A program made the position numbers and the translations under genes. A stretch of 64,000 nucleotides of DNA from the NCBI RefSeq assembly GCF_014696435.1, contig NZ_JACJQG010000038.1:1-64000 (forward strand). Direction: 5' to 3'. Within the stretch, counting starts at the first letter, position 1, and each line of letters opens with the position of its first letter. The DNA comes from Calothrix anomala FACHB-343. GTDB taxonomy: Bacteria; Cyanobacteriota; Cyanobacteriia; Cyanobacteriales; Nostocaceae. This document shows positions 56,841 through 64,000 of the stretch, in pieces. Below the pieces are notes generated by a model, which searched no databases, had not been told where the DNA came from, and saw nothing but the letters and a program-made list of their open reading frames with translations.

Positions 56841-58109
56841 TTATTCTCCAATATTAGTATTTTCATCCATAATAAAATCAATGGTTTCTCTAATCTCAGG
56901 TGCAGCATTGATTATCTTTATTTTTTTATATGCTGCCATACCATATTGACGAATCGGAGTAGCTAATAAAGCATTCAAAAAGCTATGAGGGGCAGAAATA
57001 ATATCATCAAAGTCTATTGTTAAAGACTTTCCCTCAGCAATTGCAGGCATAAGTTTTTCATCTCTAATACGAATTGCTGTCATCTTATCCTCAGCATATT
57101 TACCAAAATAATTACGTACATTGATATAAAAATTTGTCTTGGCTTCGATATTAGAAGCTTCGGAAAGCTCTTGCGTGGCTGCTGAACGAAACTCAGACAT
57201 CATCCTTTGTAGATTGATATCCTGCGAAATACCTAGTTTAATAGTGACGTAGACTAATGTACCTGGCCAGTATGATTCTATTTTTCTTCCCGTTACATCA
57301 GTTGGTGAAATATGTACAACTCCATCACCAGAAACAATGTGCATATCGGCATGAAGTTTACGAATAATATTACTTGAAATATATAAGCCAATACCAGCAT
57401 TATTTTTAGCTTGATATGGGTTGTTTTTAAAAAAAGTACCGGAAACTTGAGGCTTCAAAGCTTTTTTAATAGCTGATACATTATCATCAATTTCCGGATA
57501 AACTTGCCGGAGATGTTTTTTAATACCAATTCCAAGGTCAGCTATAATAAAAGATATTTCATCTTTTTCTCTATACCAAGAAAACTGTATTATTGATGGA
57601 ATGTCGGGGTTGTGTCCATGTTCTAAAGTATTGTATAGTAATTCTGAGAGAACATAACGTAGAGTTTTTTCATACTCAACATCAAATCCATGAGTATAGC
57701 TTTCAGCTTTTTCTAAAGCTGTTCTAAAATCTAAGCTATTCCTAATGGCGAAAAGAGGCTTAGAATTGTGACTAATAAAATTATCTTCAGGTGATTCAAA
57801 AACATAAAATAAACCATTCGCACCCATCATCCGCCACATTTTTGATGCGCCTTTACTCTGCCATTTATCTACATTGTCATAATAAAATTTCACCTTACAT
57901 CCATTAGTTCTTAAGTGCCAAACATAAAGTACAAATAATGACAAAGCTTGATAATTAGCTCTTAAACACTGGCTAAAGTCTATTAAAACATCTTGATTTT
58001 TTAACTTCCAGTCAAATATAGATAAAACTCTATTAAAGTCATATGTCCCATGATAAGTAAATGCCAAACTATAAGGAAGATTAATGATAAATTCTTCTGA
58101 TTTATACAT
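56841..58109 (-). CDS. GHKL ATPase with flanking STAS-like domains
   Basis: 422 residues. N-terminal ~1-110 has a STAS-like pattern (DVLIDFSQCLRANYQALSLF). The central GHKL ATPase shows an N box (ELLYNTLEHGHNP, ~157-169), a G1 box (ADLGIGI, ~190-196) and a G2 box (NAGIGLY, ~237-243). The C-terminus (~350-400) resembles the DUF4325 STAS-like domain (SLTIDFDDIISAPHSFLNAL). No histidine phosphoacceptor or sensor region is visible, so this looks like an anti-sigma-type or signalling ATPase rather than a two-component kinase. In the same operon as a Ser/Thr kinase, it suggests a phosphorylation-dependent switch. It starts two bases before the end of the upstream gene. Confidence 0.82.
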   Translation of the reverse strand: MYKSEEFIINLPYSLAFTYHGTYDFNRVLSIFDWKLKNQDVLIDFSQCLRANYQALSLFVLYVWHLRTNGCKVKFYYDNVDKWQSKGASKMWRMMGANGLFYVFESPEDNFISHNSKPLFAIRNSLDFRTALEKAESYTHGFDVEYEKTLRYVLSELLYNTLEHGHNPDIPSIIQFSWYREKDEISFIIADLGIGIKKHLRQVYPEIDDNVSAIKKALKPQVSGTFFKNNPYQAKNNAGIGLYISSNIIRKLHADMHIVSGDGVVHISPTDVTGRKIESYWPGTLVYVTIKLGISQDINLQRMMSEFRSAATQELSEASNIEAKTNFYINVRNYFGKYAEDKMTAIRIRDEKLMPAIAEGKSLTIDFDDIISAPHSFLNALLATPIRQYGMAAYKKIKIINAAPEIRETIDFIMDENTNIGE

Positions 58110-58111
58110 AG

Positions 58112-59170
58112 TTAATTAATAGGTTTAAAAACTTGAAATAAAGTGTCAAATTCTGGGTGAATACTCCAGTTAACTAATTTGCGTTGTCTGTCGCCAAATA
58201 GTCCTCTGCCATGTCTTGCTTGCCCTGGTTCGGCGGCGTGTAGTTCAATTGCGCCTTTTGTCAAAGCTGCACCCAGCAATTCATCCATCCATTTTTCAAA
58301 GCTACTGCCAGTTTCTAAAACTGAGGCGATCGCAGTTTTTTCAGCCAGCGATCGCATAACAGGTTCAACGGGCGAAAATCCGCGAATATCGGCGTAGGTG
58401 CTGGTAGCAGACTGAAGTTGAGTGCTGGGAGAATTAGCGAATGGCGATAAAATAGCTATTTCTGGTTGTTGTGCTAAATATGACGGTAAAATTAATTGCC
58501 CATTTCGCAGCCAACCCATGCTATCAAGTAGATATAACGGTGCTTTTAATGATGTTAGAGATAATTTATTTTCTGTAAATTTAAGATTTATGTTGTAGCT
58601 ATTATTGCTTTTAATTTTAGTATTTTTACTTTGGTTGTTTTGTAGCAGAGGGCTAGAAGCTGAAGTCAGCCAAGCACCAAGGCTGGCGTTTTCTATATCT
58701 TTTGTCCAATTTGAGGATGTAGAATTTACCTGAATGGGTTTGTGCCAATGAATCAGTCGCCAATCGCCTAAAGTCAGGTGCAGCAGTAGAACACGTAACC
58801 AAACACTCCATTGCAATAAATGAACGGCTAGGGCTTCGAGGGTTTTTTGGGTGTCGTTGTCGCGCCAGAGGTTGAGGAGTAATTCGGCTTGTTCAGATAA
58901 TTTCCAGTTTTTACTGTCGGGGATTTGTTCTAAAAAGCCCACACCAAGGATTTTGGTGGGTTTATTTGTCCTGTCCAACCCAAAAAGACCGGGAGTGCTG
59001 CGGCGGGAAATTGTATTGGTAAGATGTTGTTCCCAGGTTGACCAGTAACCGGAGAATGTGGTTGTTTCTGACTTTGCCAGAATAGCTAATGCCCGTAACC
59101 AAGCTTCTGGGTCGCGGGGTTCTGACCAGAAGGAGGGAGGCACAAGTAGGATTGACATTTTCTGGCTCAT
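58112..59170 (-). CDS. Unknown protein of the defence-like island (HPEF-type C-terminus)
   Basis: 352 residues. The start overlaps the stop of the upstream gene by four bases. The N-terminal half has Trp-rich helical stretches (DPEAWLRALAILAKS, LLQWSVWLRVLLLHLTLGDW). A central low-complexity Asn/Lys stretch at ~185-205 (NNQSKNTKIKSNNSYN) suggests a linker. The last 25 residues have RQRKLVNWSIHPEFDTLFQV, similar to the end of the next gene's product, which points to a shared small C-terminal domain. No family recognised. Confidence 0.68.
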   Translation of the reverse strand: MSQKMSILLVPPSFWSEPRDPEAWLRALAILAKSETTTFSGYWSTWEQHLTNTISRRSTPGLFGLDRTNKPTKILGVGFLEQIPDSKNWKLSEQAELLLNLWRDNDTQKTLEALAVHLLQWSVWLRVLLLHLTLGDWRLIHWHKPIQVNSTSSNWTKDIENASLGAWLTSASSPLLQNNQSKNTKIKSNNSYNINLKFTENKLSLTSLKAPLYLLDSMGWLRNGQLILPSYLAQQPEIAILSPFANSPSTQLQSATSTYADIRGFSPVEPVMRSLAEKTAIASVLETGSSFEKWMDELLGAALTKGAIELHAAEPGQARHGRGLFGDRQRKLVNWSIHPEFDTLFQVFKPIN

Positions 59171-60390
59171 GTGCTAATAACCTCCAACAGCGCAGTATTG
59201 CCAGTAGTAGCAAGTTTTTCTTTCACCCAGCGATCGCAGGTATTGCGAATCGCAGAGGTGATATGATTACTCAGGCGAATAAAAGATTTACTGCCTAAGA
59301 CGCGATAGCAGCTATCAGAAAACTCCGGGTGAATGACGTAACCAGAACGTTGTCTACTTGTACCAGTTTGGAAACGCCAAACTTTCTGATGCAATAAGTT
59401 TTTAATCAAGGGTGCAAGTTGGTTATCAAGTTCTGTTGTGGATAAGTTGGGTGTAATTATGTCAACTCCTAGCTGATTTAAGACCAGCAGTAGTAGTTCA
59501 GCAAGGCTACCGCAAATCACCTCTTCCCCAAGCGGCGTAGTAATGACTACTAGCACTTGGGTAGGTTCGTAAAATTGGGAAAGTTGGCTTGATTCAAGTT
59601 CTAGAGATAATTTGCCAGAGATGCGTTCTGCTGCCCAGGCTTCTTGTGTAAAAACAATCTGTGCTAAAAGAAACAACCAAGGGCGGTAAAGTACCCAGCG
59701 CATGATAGCTTGGTCTGGGGTGTCTTCGGTTTTGATTTCCGCAGGGGTTAATTCTCCGCATTCACCAAATAGCACCGAGGAATTTTGAGTGAGTAATTTA
59801 GGGCTTTCCGCAGTGGGTAAACGCAGCAACCGTCCCCGCACCCAATTAATCCCAGGGTTGAGGGGGTTGATATCTGGGAGAGAATTTGCAGGTGTTCCCT
59901 GTTTTCCTTCTACTAAGGAGGCGGTAGCACCGAAGACGCGCAGCAATTTTGGTGTAGCTTGGGCTTGTTCGGCTGGGACTTCAAAAATGATGCGTTCTAT
60001 TTCGGAGTATTTGGTAGCGGTGAGGGCTGCTTGGGGCAATAATTTCAGTAATGTTTCAGCAGCTTGTCCCAAGGTGGTGATAGCTTCGCAAAGTCCTTGA
60101 GTATCCCGTCTTGTACCTAGTTCTTGCAGTCGGGCGGCGATAATTTTACCCCAGGCTTGGCGGATTTCTGGTTCGCAACTGAGGAGTGCGGCGACTGTTT
60201 CCGAGAGGCTGGGTAAGGTTTGCAATAATTTAACAGTAGTGGGGGTAGCGACAGCGCGGTTAGTATTGGCGGATGTTGTCCACAGTCCCAGAGTTTCACC
60301 TGTTTTCAAGGGGCTAATGTCTGTAGTGGGGGCTTCGCCTGTTGTCAGAAATTCTTCTAGGGCGCGGATGGTAGAAGTGGAAACATTCAT
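59167..60390 (-). CDS. Unknown protein of the defence-like island (HPEF-type C-terminus)
   Basis: 407 residues. A helical N-terminal part (LQTLPSLSETVAALLSCE) is followed by a central region with GINWVRGRLLRLP and WVLYRPWLFLLAQIVF. The C-terminal part has RQRSGYVIHPEFSDSCYRV, resembling the end of the neighbouring protein, then a helix with IRNTCDRWVKEKLA. It starts nine bases after the PIN toxin stop, so it is probably co-transcribed with the toxin-antitoxin pair. No catalytic motif was seen. Function unknown; it may be a structural or target-recognition subunit. Confidence 0.68.
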   Translation of the reverse strand: MNVSTSTIRALEEFLTTGEAPTTDISPLKTGETLGLWTTSANTNRAVATPTTVKLLQTLPSLSETVAALLSCEPEIRQAWGKIIAARLQELGTRRDTQGLCEAITTLGQAAETLLKLLPQAALTATKYSEIERIIFEVPAEQAQATPKLLRVFGATASLVEGKQGTPANSLPDINPLNPGINWVRGRLLRLPTAESPKLLTQNSSVLFGECGELTPAEIKTEDTPDQAIMRWVLYRPWLFLLAQIVFTQEAWAAERISGKLSLELESSQLSQFYEPTQVLVVITTPLGEEVICGSLAELLLLVLNQLGVDIITPNLSTTELDNQLAPLIKNLLHQKVWRFQTGTSRQRSGYVIHPEFSDSCYRVLGSKSFIRLSNHITSAIRNTCDRWVKEKLATTGNTALLEVIST

Positions 60391-60399
60391 GTTCTCAAG

Positions 60400-60828
60400 T
60401 TAGATGGGGTTGGGATTCCAAAACTCAAGGTCGCTAAAGCTGCCAAAGTCTCGATAATTAATTGTCCATACAGGACATTTACGTTTACGCGCAGCCCAAA
60501 TCACCGTTGCATCTTCTAAGCTTCCTTGCCAATTGGGAATAGTGGTTAGTAAGGAGCAGATTTCGAGTAAGTCTACTTCGTTAATGGGGATGAGGTGTAA
60601 GCTTTCTACCATGATGTTAAGACTGGCTTGGGCTGTCGTGGGGTTGGTTGTGTGTAGCAACCATTTATACACTTCAAACAAAATAGGAATGGGAATATAA
60701 ACTCTGACATTTGCTTGAGTCAGTTGTTCAAAACCGCTTGTGCATTCTGCGTGTTGGGGGTCTTTGGCGTATAACAGGGCGATTAAGGGGCCAGCATCAA
60801 TTACAAGTTGGGAAAGGGGCGTTAGCAT
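60400..60828 (-). CDS. PIN-domain toxin (VapC-like)
   Basis: 142 residues. The PIN acidic residues are in place: Asp11 in LVIDAGPLI, Glu52 in LFEVYKW, Asp106 in LEDATVIWAA, and Asp127 in NYRDFG. PIN proteins are Mg-dependent ribonucleases, usually the toxin of type II systems. It overlaps the antitoxin gene by seven bases. It lies inside the island, not at its edge, and may be a separate stabilisation module or a component. Confidence 0.88.
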   Translation of the reverse strand: MLTPLSQLVIDAGPLIALLYAKDPQHAECTSGFEQLTQANVRVYIPIPILFEVYKWLLHTTNPTTAQASLNIMVESLHLIPINEVDLLEICSLLTTIPNWQGSLEDATVIWAARKRKCPVWTINYRDFGSFSDLEFWNPNPI

Positions 60829-61049
60829 GGATTAATGATATCTATCGAGTCTTCAGGGTTATTGCTGGCATTTGTGGGAGATTCGCTGACAATTCCGGCT
60901 AAGTTAAGCAGTTTAGACAAGTTTTTGTTAGTCAGTTTTTCTTCTAGTGCTTCTTGAATGAGGCTATCTAAGGTTTGGTTGGGATTATCTTTTAAGTATT
61001 GCTCTAGTTGTTGGGCTAGGGTATCAGGTAGGTTGATTGTGCATTTCAT
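60822..61049 (-). CDS. Ribbon-helix-helix antitoxin (VapB-like)
   Basis: 75 residues. N-terminal MKCTINLPDTLAQQLEQYL followed by a helical part (QTLDSLIQEALEEKLTNKN) fits an RHH DNA-binding antitoxin. The C-terminus is acidic and Ser/Asn-rich, the usual toxin-binding tail. It precedes the PIN toxin, overlapping it by seven bases, in the standard order. It starts 59 bases after the end of hsdS. Confidence 0.85.
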   Translation of the reverse strand: MKCTINLPDTLAQQLEQYLKDNPNQTLDSLIQEALEEKLTNKNLSKLLNLAGIVSESPTNASNNPEDSIDIINPC

Positions 61050-61108
61050 AGATTTGGGGGATAGGGAATGGGTGATTTTTCTGTGATTCTCTGTTTTGAA
61101 TTTAAAAT

Positions 61109-62647
61109 TTATTCGCCTTGTTCATCAGCGTATAATTGGTCAATTGTTTGATAGATAAGGTCTAAGTCGGGAAATAAGGGTGGTTCGTCTTTGATGTCGT
61201 AGCCTTTGCGGGTGAGGCGTGAGAGGATGGCTTTGTCTGGTTCTCTGTCGCCTTTTTGTAGTGCTTCTTGGGCTATTTTGAGTTCGTCTTCGGTAAGTTT
61301 GCCTTCAATGAGGGCTTCGACTAGGAGTTTAGCGGCGGTGGTGAGACATATTGACAAATCTTCTCCTATGAACTTGATTAACCACCGTTTACCTTGTTCC
61401 TCAACTATCTCGTCTGGATATTGGGGAACTAATGTAGAAATTGCAATATCATCATCAATTGCTGGATAAGAACCGCCTGCGTTCCATCGCATTAGCTGCT
61501 GTGTAGCAGCATCAGAACGAAGCCAACAGTGATAAAAAACTGTTTCGGCTTTTGATTTGAACCTTAGTACAGAAAAGCCAGTAGAAGCAACTATGGGAAA
61601 ATCTAAATCTACATCTGGCACTAAGGCAATATTTTTGCGGTTTGGGCGAACAGTTGATACTAATACATCCCAAGGTTTAACTAATAATTTTGCACGAGAA
61701 GGAGCCTCTTTTGTAAATAATATTTTTGGCGCAATTGAACCATTACTTAAATTAATTTCTCCAATCTCAAGGTAGTAAAAAATATGAGAACTTTTATTCC
61801 ATGTCTTTTTAACTTGATTAGCTAATTTAGAAAGAGGTATAGCTCTATTTCTATACAATACTTCTTTAAGATTTATGTGGGCAGGATCATAAAAAGCTGT
61901 ATCCAATCTTTCGGGATGAATGATTTCTGATTTTGTTCTATATGAACGATACATTCCAACTTTTTCCTCATTCCAATAAGGAATTGAGAAAAACTGTTTA
62001 ACTTCTGTTTCTATTTTCTGCGATCGCTCTCTCAACCTCTCCGCCAACCTCACCTTATCCCCTATGTAGGTTTCAGCTTGTTTATCAACTTTAGGTAACA
62101 GGACAGTCTTAGTATCACTTACTCCTAAATACTGAATAATACTTCCAAGAGAGCGTCTTACAAGCTGCCGCCTTCCATATCCTGAAAATAAAAAAGCAGC
62201 GATAAAATCAATATCAAATTTGCCGTTAGGTCGTAAAGCAATGATGTGTTGAGTAATATTAGCTTTTGGTATATTTTCAGGTATTTTACAAATTTTTTCT
62301 CCTACACTAGCTTTTACAATTAGTAAATCACCTGGTAGAACTTCTGAAGCTTTTAATTCTGCATGAACAGACGGATGAAGATAAGCCATACCGCTAAAGT
62401 CAACTTGCATAGCCCCAATATTACTGATTCGGAAAAGTGGTATTATTCCTTTATCCAAATACAGTGAACTAGGAAGCTTTGAGCCAAAAGGTCCTACAAA
62501 AAAACGTCCTGCTTTACCAAGATATTCTGATCCAAATTCCTCTAAACGATCCTCATCGCTAAGGTATTGAGGATGATAGTATTCTGGATCAAGTCGTTCA
62601 GTTACTAAGCGACGGGCTTTTACTCGATTTTTGTGCATTCTATTCAC
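61109..62647 (-). CDS. hsdS: Type I restriction-modification specificity subunit (HsdS-like)
   Basis: 512 residues from a GTG at 62647, overlapping the hsdM stop; an ATG at 62638 is also possible. Two target-recognition halves are suggested by repeated patterns: YLGKAGRFFVGPFGSKLPSS and GIIPLFRISNIG in the first, AIPLSKLANQVKKTWNKS and WDVLVSTVRPNRKNIALV in the second. A helical spacer (VRLAERLRERSQKIETEV) lies between them. The C-terminal ~90 residues form an extra helical region (LVEALIEGKLTEDELKIAQE). HsdS determines which sequence the methylase modifies. Confidence 0.85.
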   Translation of the reverse strand: MNRMHKNRVKARRLVTERLDPEYYHPQYLSDEDRLEEFGSEYLGKAGRFFVGPFGSKLPSSLYLDKGIIPLFRISNIGAMQVDFSGMAYLHPSVHAELKASEVLPGDLLIVKASVGEKICKIPENIPKANITQHIIALRPNGKFDIDFIAAFLFSGYGRRQLVRRSLGSIIQYLGVSDTKTVLLPKVDKQAETYIGDKVRLAERLRERSQKIETEVKQFFSIPYWNEEKVGMYRSYRTKSEIIHPERLDTAFYDPAHINLKEVLYRNRAIPLSKLANQVKKTWNKSSHIFYYLEIGEINLSNGSIAPKILFTKEAPSRAKLLVKPWDVLVSTVRPNRKNIALVPDVDLDFPIVASTGFSVLRFKSKAETVFYHCWLRSDAATQQLMRWNAGGSYPAIDDDIAISTLVPQYPDEIVEEQGKRWLIKFIGEDLSICLTTAAKLLVEALIEGKLTEDELKIAQEALQKGDREPDKAILSRLTRKGYDIKDEPPLFPDLDLIYQTIDQLYADEQGE

Positions 62648-64000
62648 CCCTCACATAAGCCCCAACAATAGCCGCCAAATCATTTGTTACACCAGTACTG
62701 TAATCTTCCACATTATTCTTAACCAAATACCCCAAAGTATCTGCCACCGCCATAAACACATCCGGCTGTGGTACATCCTGAAAACGCTGTGGATCTTGTT
62801 CCCTTGCTTGACGTTTTTGTAAATATAAAATACTCGTTTTCGCACCAGTTCCCGACAACTTAAACGTATCCGATGGCAAACTAATTACCGCCTTAACTAT
62901 CGCCTTCCCACCATGAAATTGACCCGTCGCCTCATCTTTTGTACCCATAATGTACTCACGCACATATTTGTCCCCAGAGTTACAAAGCACCCCATCAGGT
63001 AATACGATTAATAACCTTCCTCCCGGTTTCAGCATTTGTAAACAACGGTCAATAAATAAAACTGCTGGGTCAATACTCGCAGATACAGGCTTCCATAAAC
63101 CCTTACTATCCGGCTTTCCACCCATCGCCAACCCAGACACAGAAGGCTCATAAGTATAAGTTCCCGCTTTCTTGGGATTCTCTACTAAATCAGAGCGAAA
63201 CAGTTGTAAAATCTTTTCTCTCGCTTCCTCATAACTTTTTTTAGCCTTTTCCTGACCCTTGCTAAACTTCGGCGTACCAAAAGGCGGGTTAGTACAAATC
63301 AAGTCATAGCTACAGGGTTTAAATTGGGCAGTAATTAACGAGTCATAGGTACGAAAAATTTTTGCTTTTGGCGCACCCAACAACGCCATATTTACCCGCG
63401 CCAACGTCACCATATCTTGGGAATTATCCGCACCAATAAAACTGTACTGGCACATATCCTGAAACAGCTTGTCACGACGCACATCTTCAGAAGTTTCCTT
63501 ACCCAATATTTCTAGTAACGCCCGTTCTAAATAGCCCATCGCCACTGCACCAAACCCGTAACTTCCACAAGCAGGGTCACAAAAGCGAAAAAGTGGCTTC
63601 CCCTCTTCATCCCGCGCTGTTAAAAGTTCCGGCGTTTCTTCTTTAATATCGTGAAAAGCAATAGCCAACATCGCCTGTTTTACAGGTGCAGGAGTCAAAT
63701 ATACTCCCATCCCTTCCGGTTTAAACTTAGCCCGCAGAAATACATCTAACAACCGCCCCAGCACATCCGCCGCAATATCTGCTAATGTACCTTGGGTTTT
63801 CACCACCTGATCATAATTATTAGTAACAGCCCCCAAATTTTGAATTAAATCTAGTAAGGTTTCATAGTTGCGGGGTTGTCCTAGTCGCAGGTGAGTTTGT
63901 TCATCAAAAATTGCGTGAGACTCGCCATTATCATCTGTCACCACATAGTCAGCGTGAGATTTAAAGTGGTCAAATGCCGCCTGAATTTGTGCTACTGCTT
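62640..64000 (-). CDS. hsdM: N6-adenine DNA methyltransferase (HsdM-like), 5' end outside the window
   Basis: 453 codons visible; the reading frame is open to the window edge (residues reading AQIQAAFDHFKSHADYVVTD), so the N-terminus is missing. Motif I reads FCDPACGSYGFGAVAM (DPACGSGGF in relatives). Motif IV is NPPFGTPKF, the adenine-binding motif of gamma-class N6 methyltransferases. The FIGADNSQDMVTLARVNMAL stretch is the usual AdoMet-binding follow-on. The C-terminal region (GGRLLIVLPDGVLCNSG) matches Type I HsdM. It is followed by hsdS. No HsdR appears downstream. Its presence upstream, beyond 64 kb, is unknown. Confidence 0.92.
   Translation of the reverse strand, partial: AVAQIQAAFDHFKSHADYVVTDDNGESHAIFDEQTHLRLGQPRNYETLLDLIQNLGAVTNNYDQVVKTQGTLADIAADVLGRLLDVFLRAKFKPEGMGVYLTPAPVKQAMLAIAFHDIKEETPELLTARDEEGKPLFRFCDPACGSYGFGAVAMGYLERALLEILGKETSEDVRRDKLFQDMCQYSFIGADNSQDMVTLARVNMALLGAPKAKIFRTYDSLITAQFKPCSYDLICTNPPFGTPKFSKGQEKAKKSYEEAREKILQLFRSDLVENPKKAGTYTYEPSVSGLAMGGKPDSKGLWKPVSASIDPAVLFIDRCLQMLKPGGRLLIVLPDGVLCNSGDKYVREYIMGTKDEATGQFHGGKAIVKAVISLPSDTFKLSGTGAKTSILYLQKRQAREQDPQRFQDVPQPDVFMAVADTLGYLVKNNVEDYSTGVTNDLAAIVGAYVRGE

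Noticed and set aside
46707-64000. Identification of the island as BREX, Pgl, DISARM or MADS
   Set aside because: The kinase and large ATPase recall Pgl/BREX, and the methylase-specificity pair recalls MADS, but no PglZ or other diagnostic gene was recognised and no gene-by-gene match could be made.

Overview
The window looks like chromosome of a filamentous, probably heterocyst-forming cyanobacterium (Nostocales type). The evidence is petC-petA of the cytochrome b6f complex next to a cyanobacterium-specific DUF3067 gene, very frequent HIP1 octamers (GCGATCGC), several heptameric intergenic repeats (CAATGGT, ATTCAAA, CCAATGC families) and many TPR, CHAT, NACHT and caspase-like genes. No rRNA or tRNA gene and no CRISPR array was recognised.

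Layout. (1) 1-18.8 kb is mostly host-type sequence: a transposase-like tail, an RTX/VCBS protein carrying a spherulin-4-like glycosidase domain, a NACHT-HEAT NTPase, GrpB and DUF427 genes, a type I secretion pair (ABC exporter with cyclic-nucleotide-binding and degenerate C39 domains, plus its membrane fusion protein), a small Psb35-like membrane protein, petA and petC, DUF3067, a cytochrome b561-like protein and a DUF3131 protein. (2) 19.4-35.3 kb is a leftward five-gene operon (Tat-exported caspase, two TPR-CHAT proteases, a TPR membrane protein, a FecR/TPR protein) with a third TPR-CHAT gene divergent from it. All three CHAT genes contain long arrays of exact 120-bp repeats. (3) 35.4-36.9 kb holds small accessory genes (HTH, RHH, unknowns) with a clear palindromic operator candidate. 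(4) 37.0-45.6 kb is a complete Tn7-like transposition module, tnsA-tnsB-tnsC and two long tniQ/tnsD genes, followed upstream by an accessory gene of unknown function. (5) 46.7-64.0 kb is a colinear 12-gene unit read leftward: hsdM, hsdS, an RHH/PIN toxin-antitoxin pair, two unknown genes with related C-termini, a GHKL/STAS-like ATPase, a 1,445-residue P-loop ATPase, a winged-helix-like protein, a NurA-like protein, a HerA ATPase, an unknown protein and a Ser/Thr kinase.

How the genes may work together. Region 5 is the best candidate for an undescribed or little-described system. Its genes overlap by 1-8 bases or lie a few bases apart. It pairs DNA modification and recognition (hsdM/hsdS, no restriction subunit seen) with a HerA/NurA-like DNA-processing pair and a phosphorylation module (kinase plus GHKL/STAS-like ATPase). 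This suggests a methylation-guided, kinase-regulated anti-phage island, broadly like BREX/Pgl or MADS but not matched to either here. Region 2 looks like an exported protease cascade. These functional links are inferences from gene order and domain motifs read by eye; no database search was possible.
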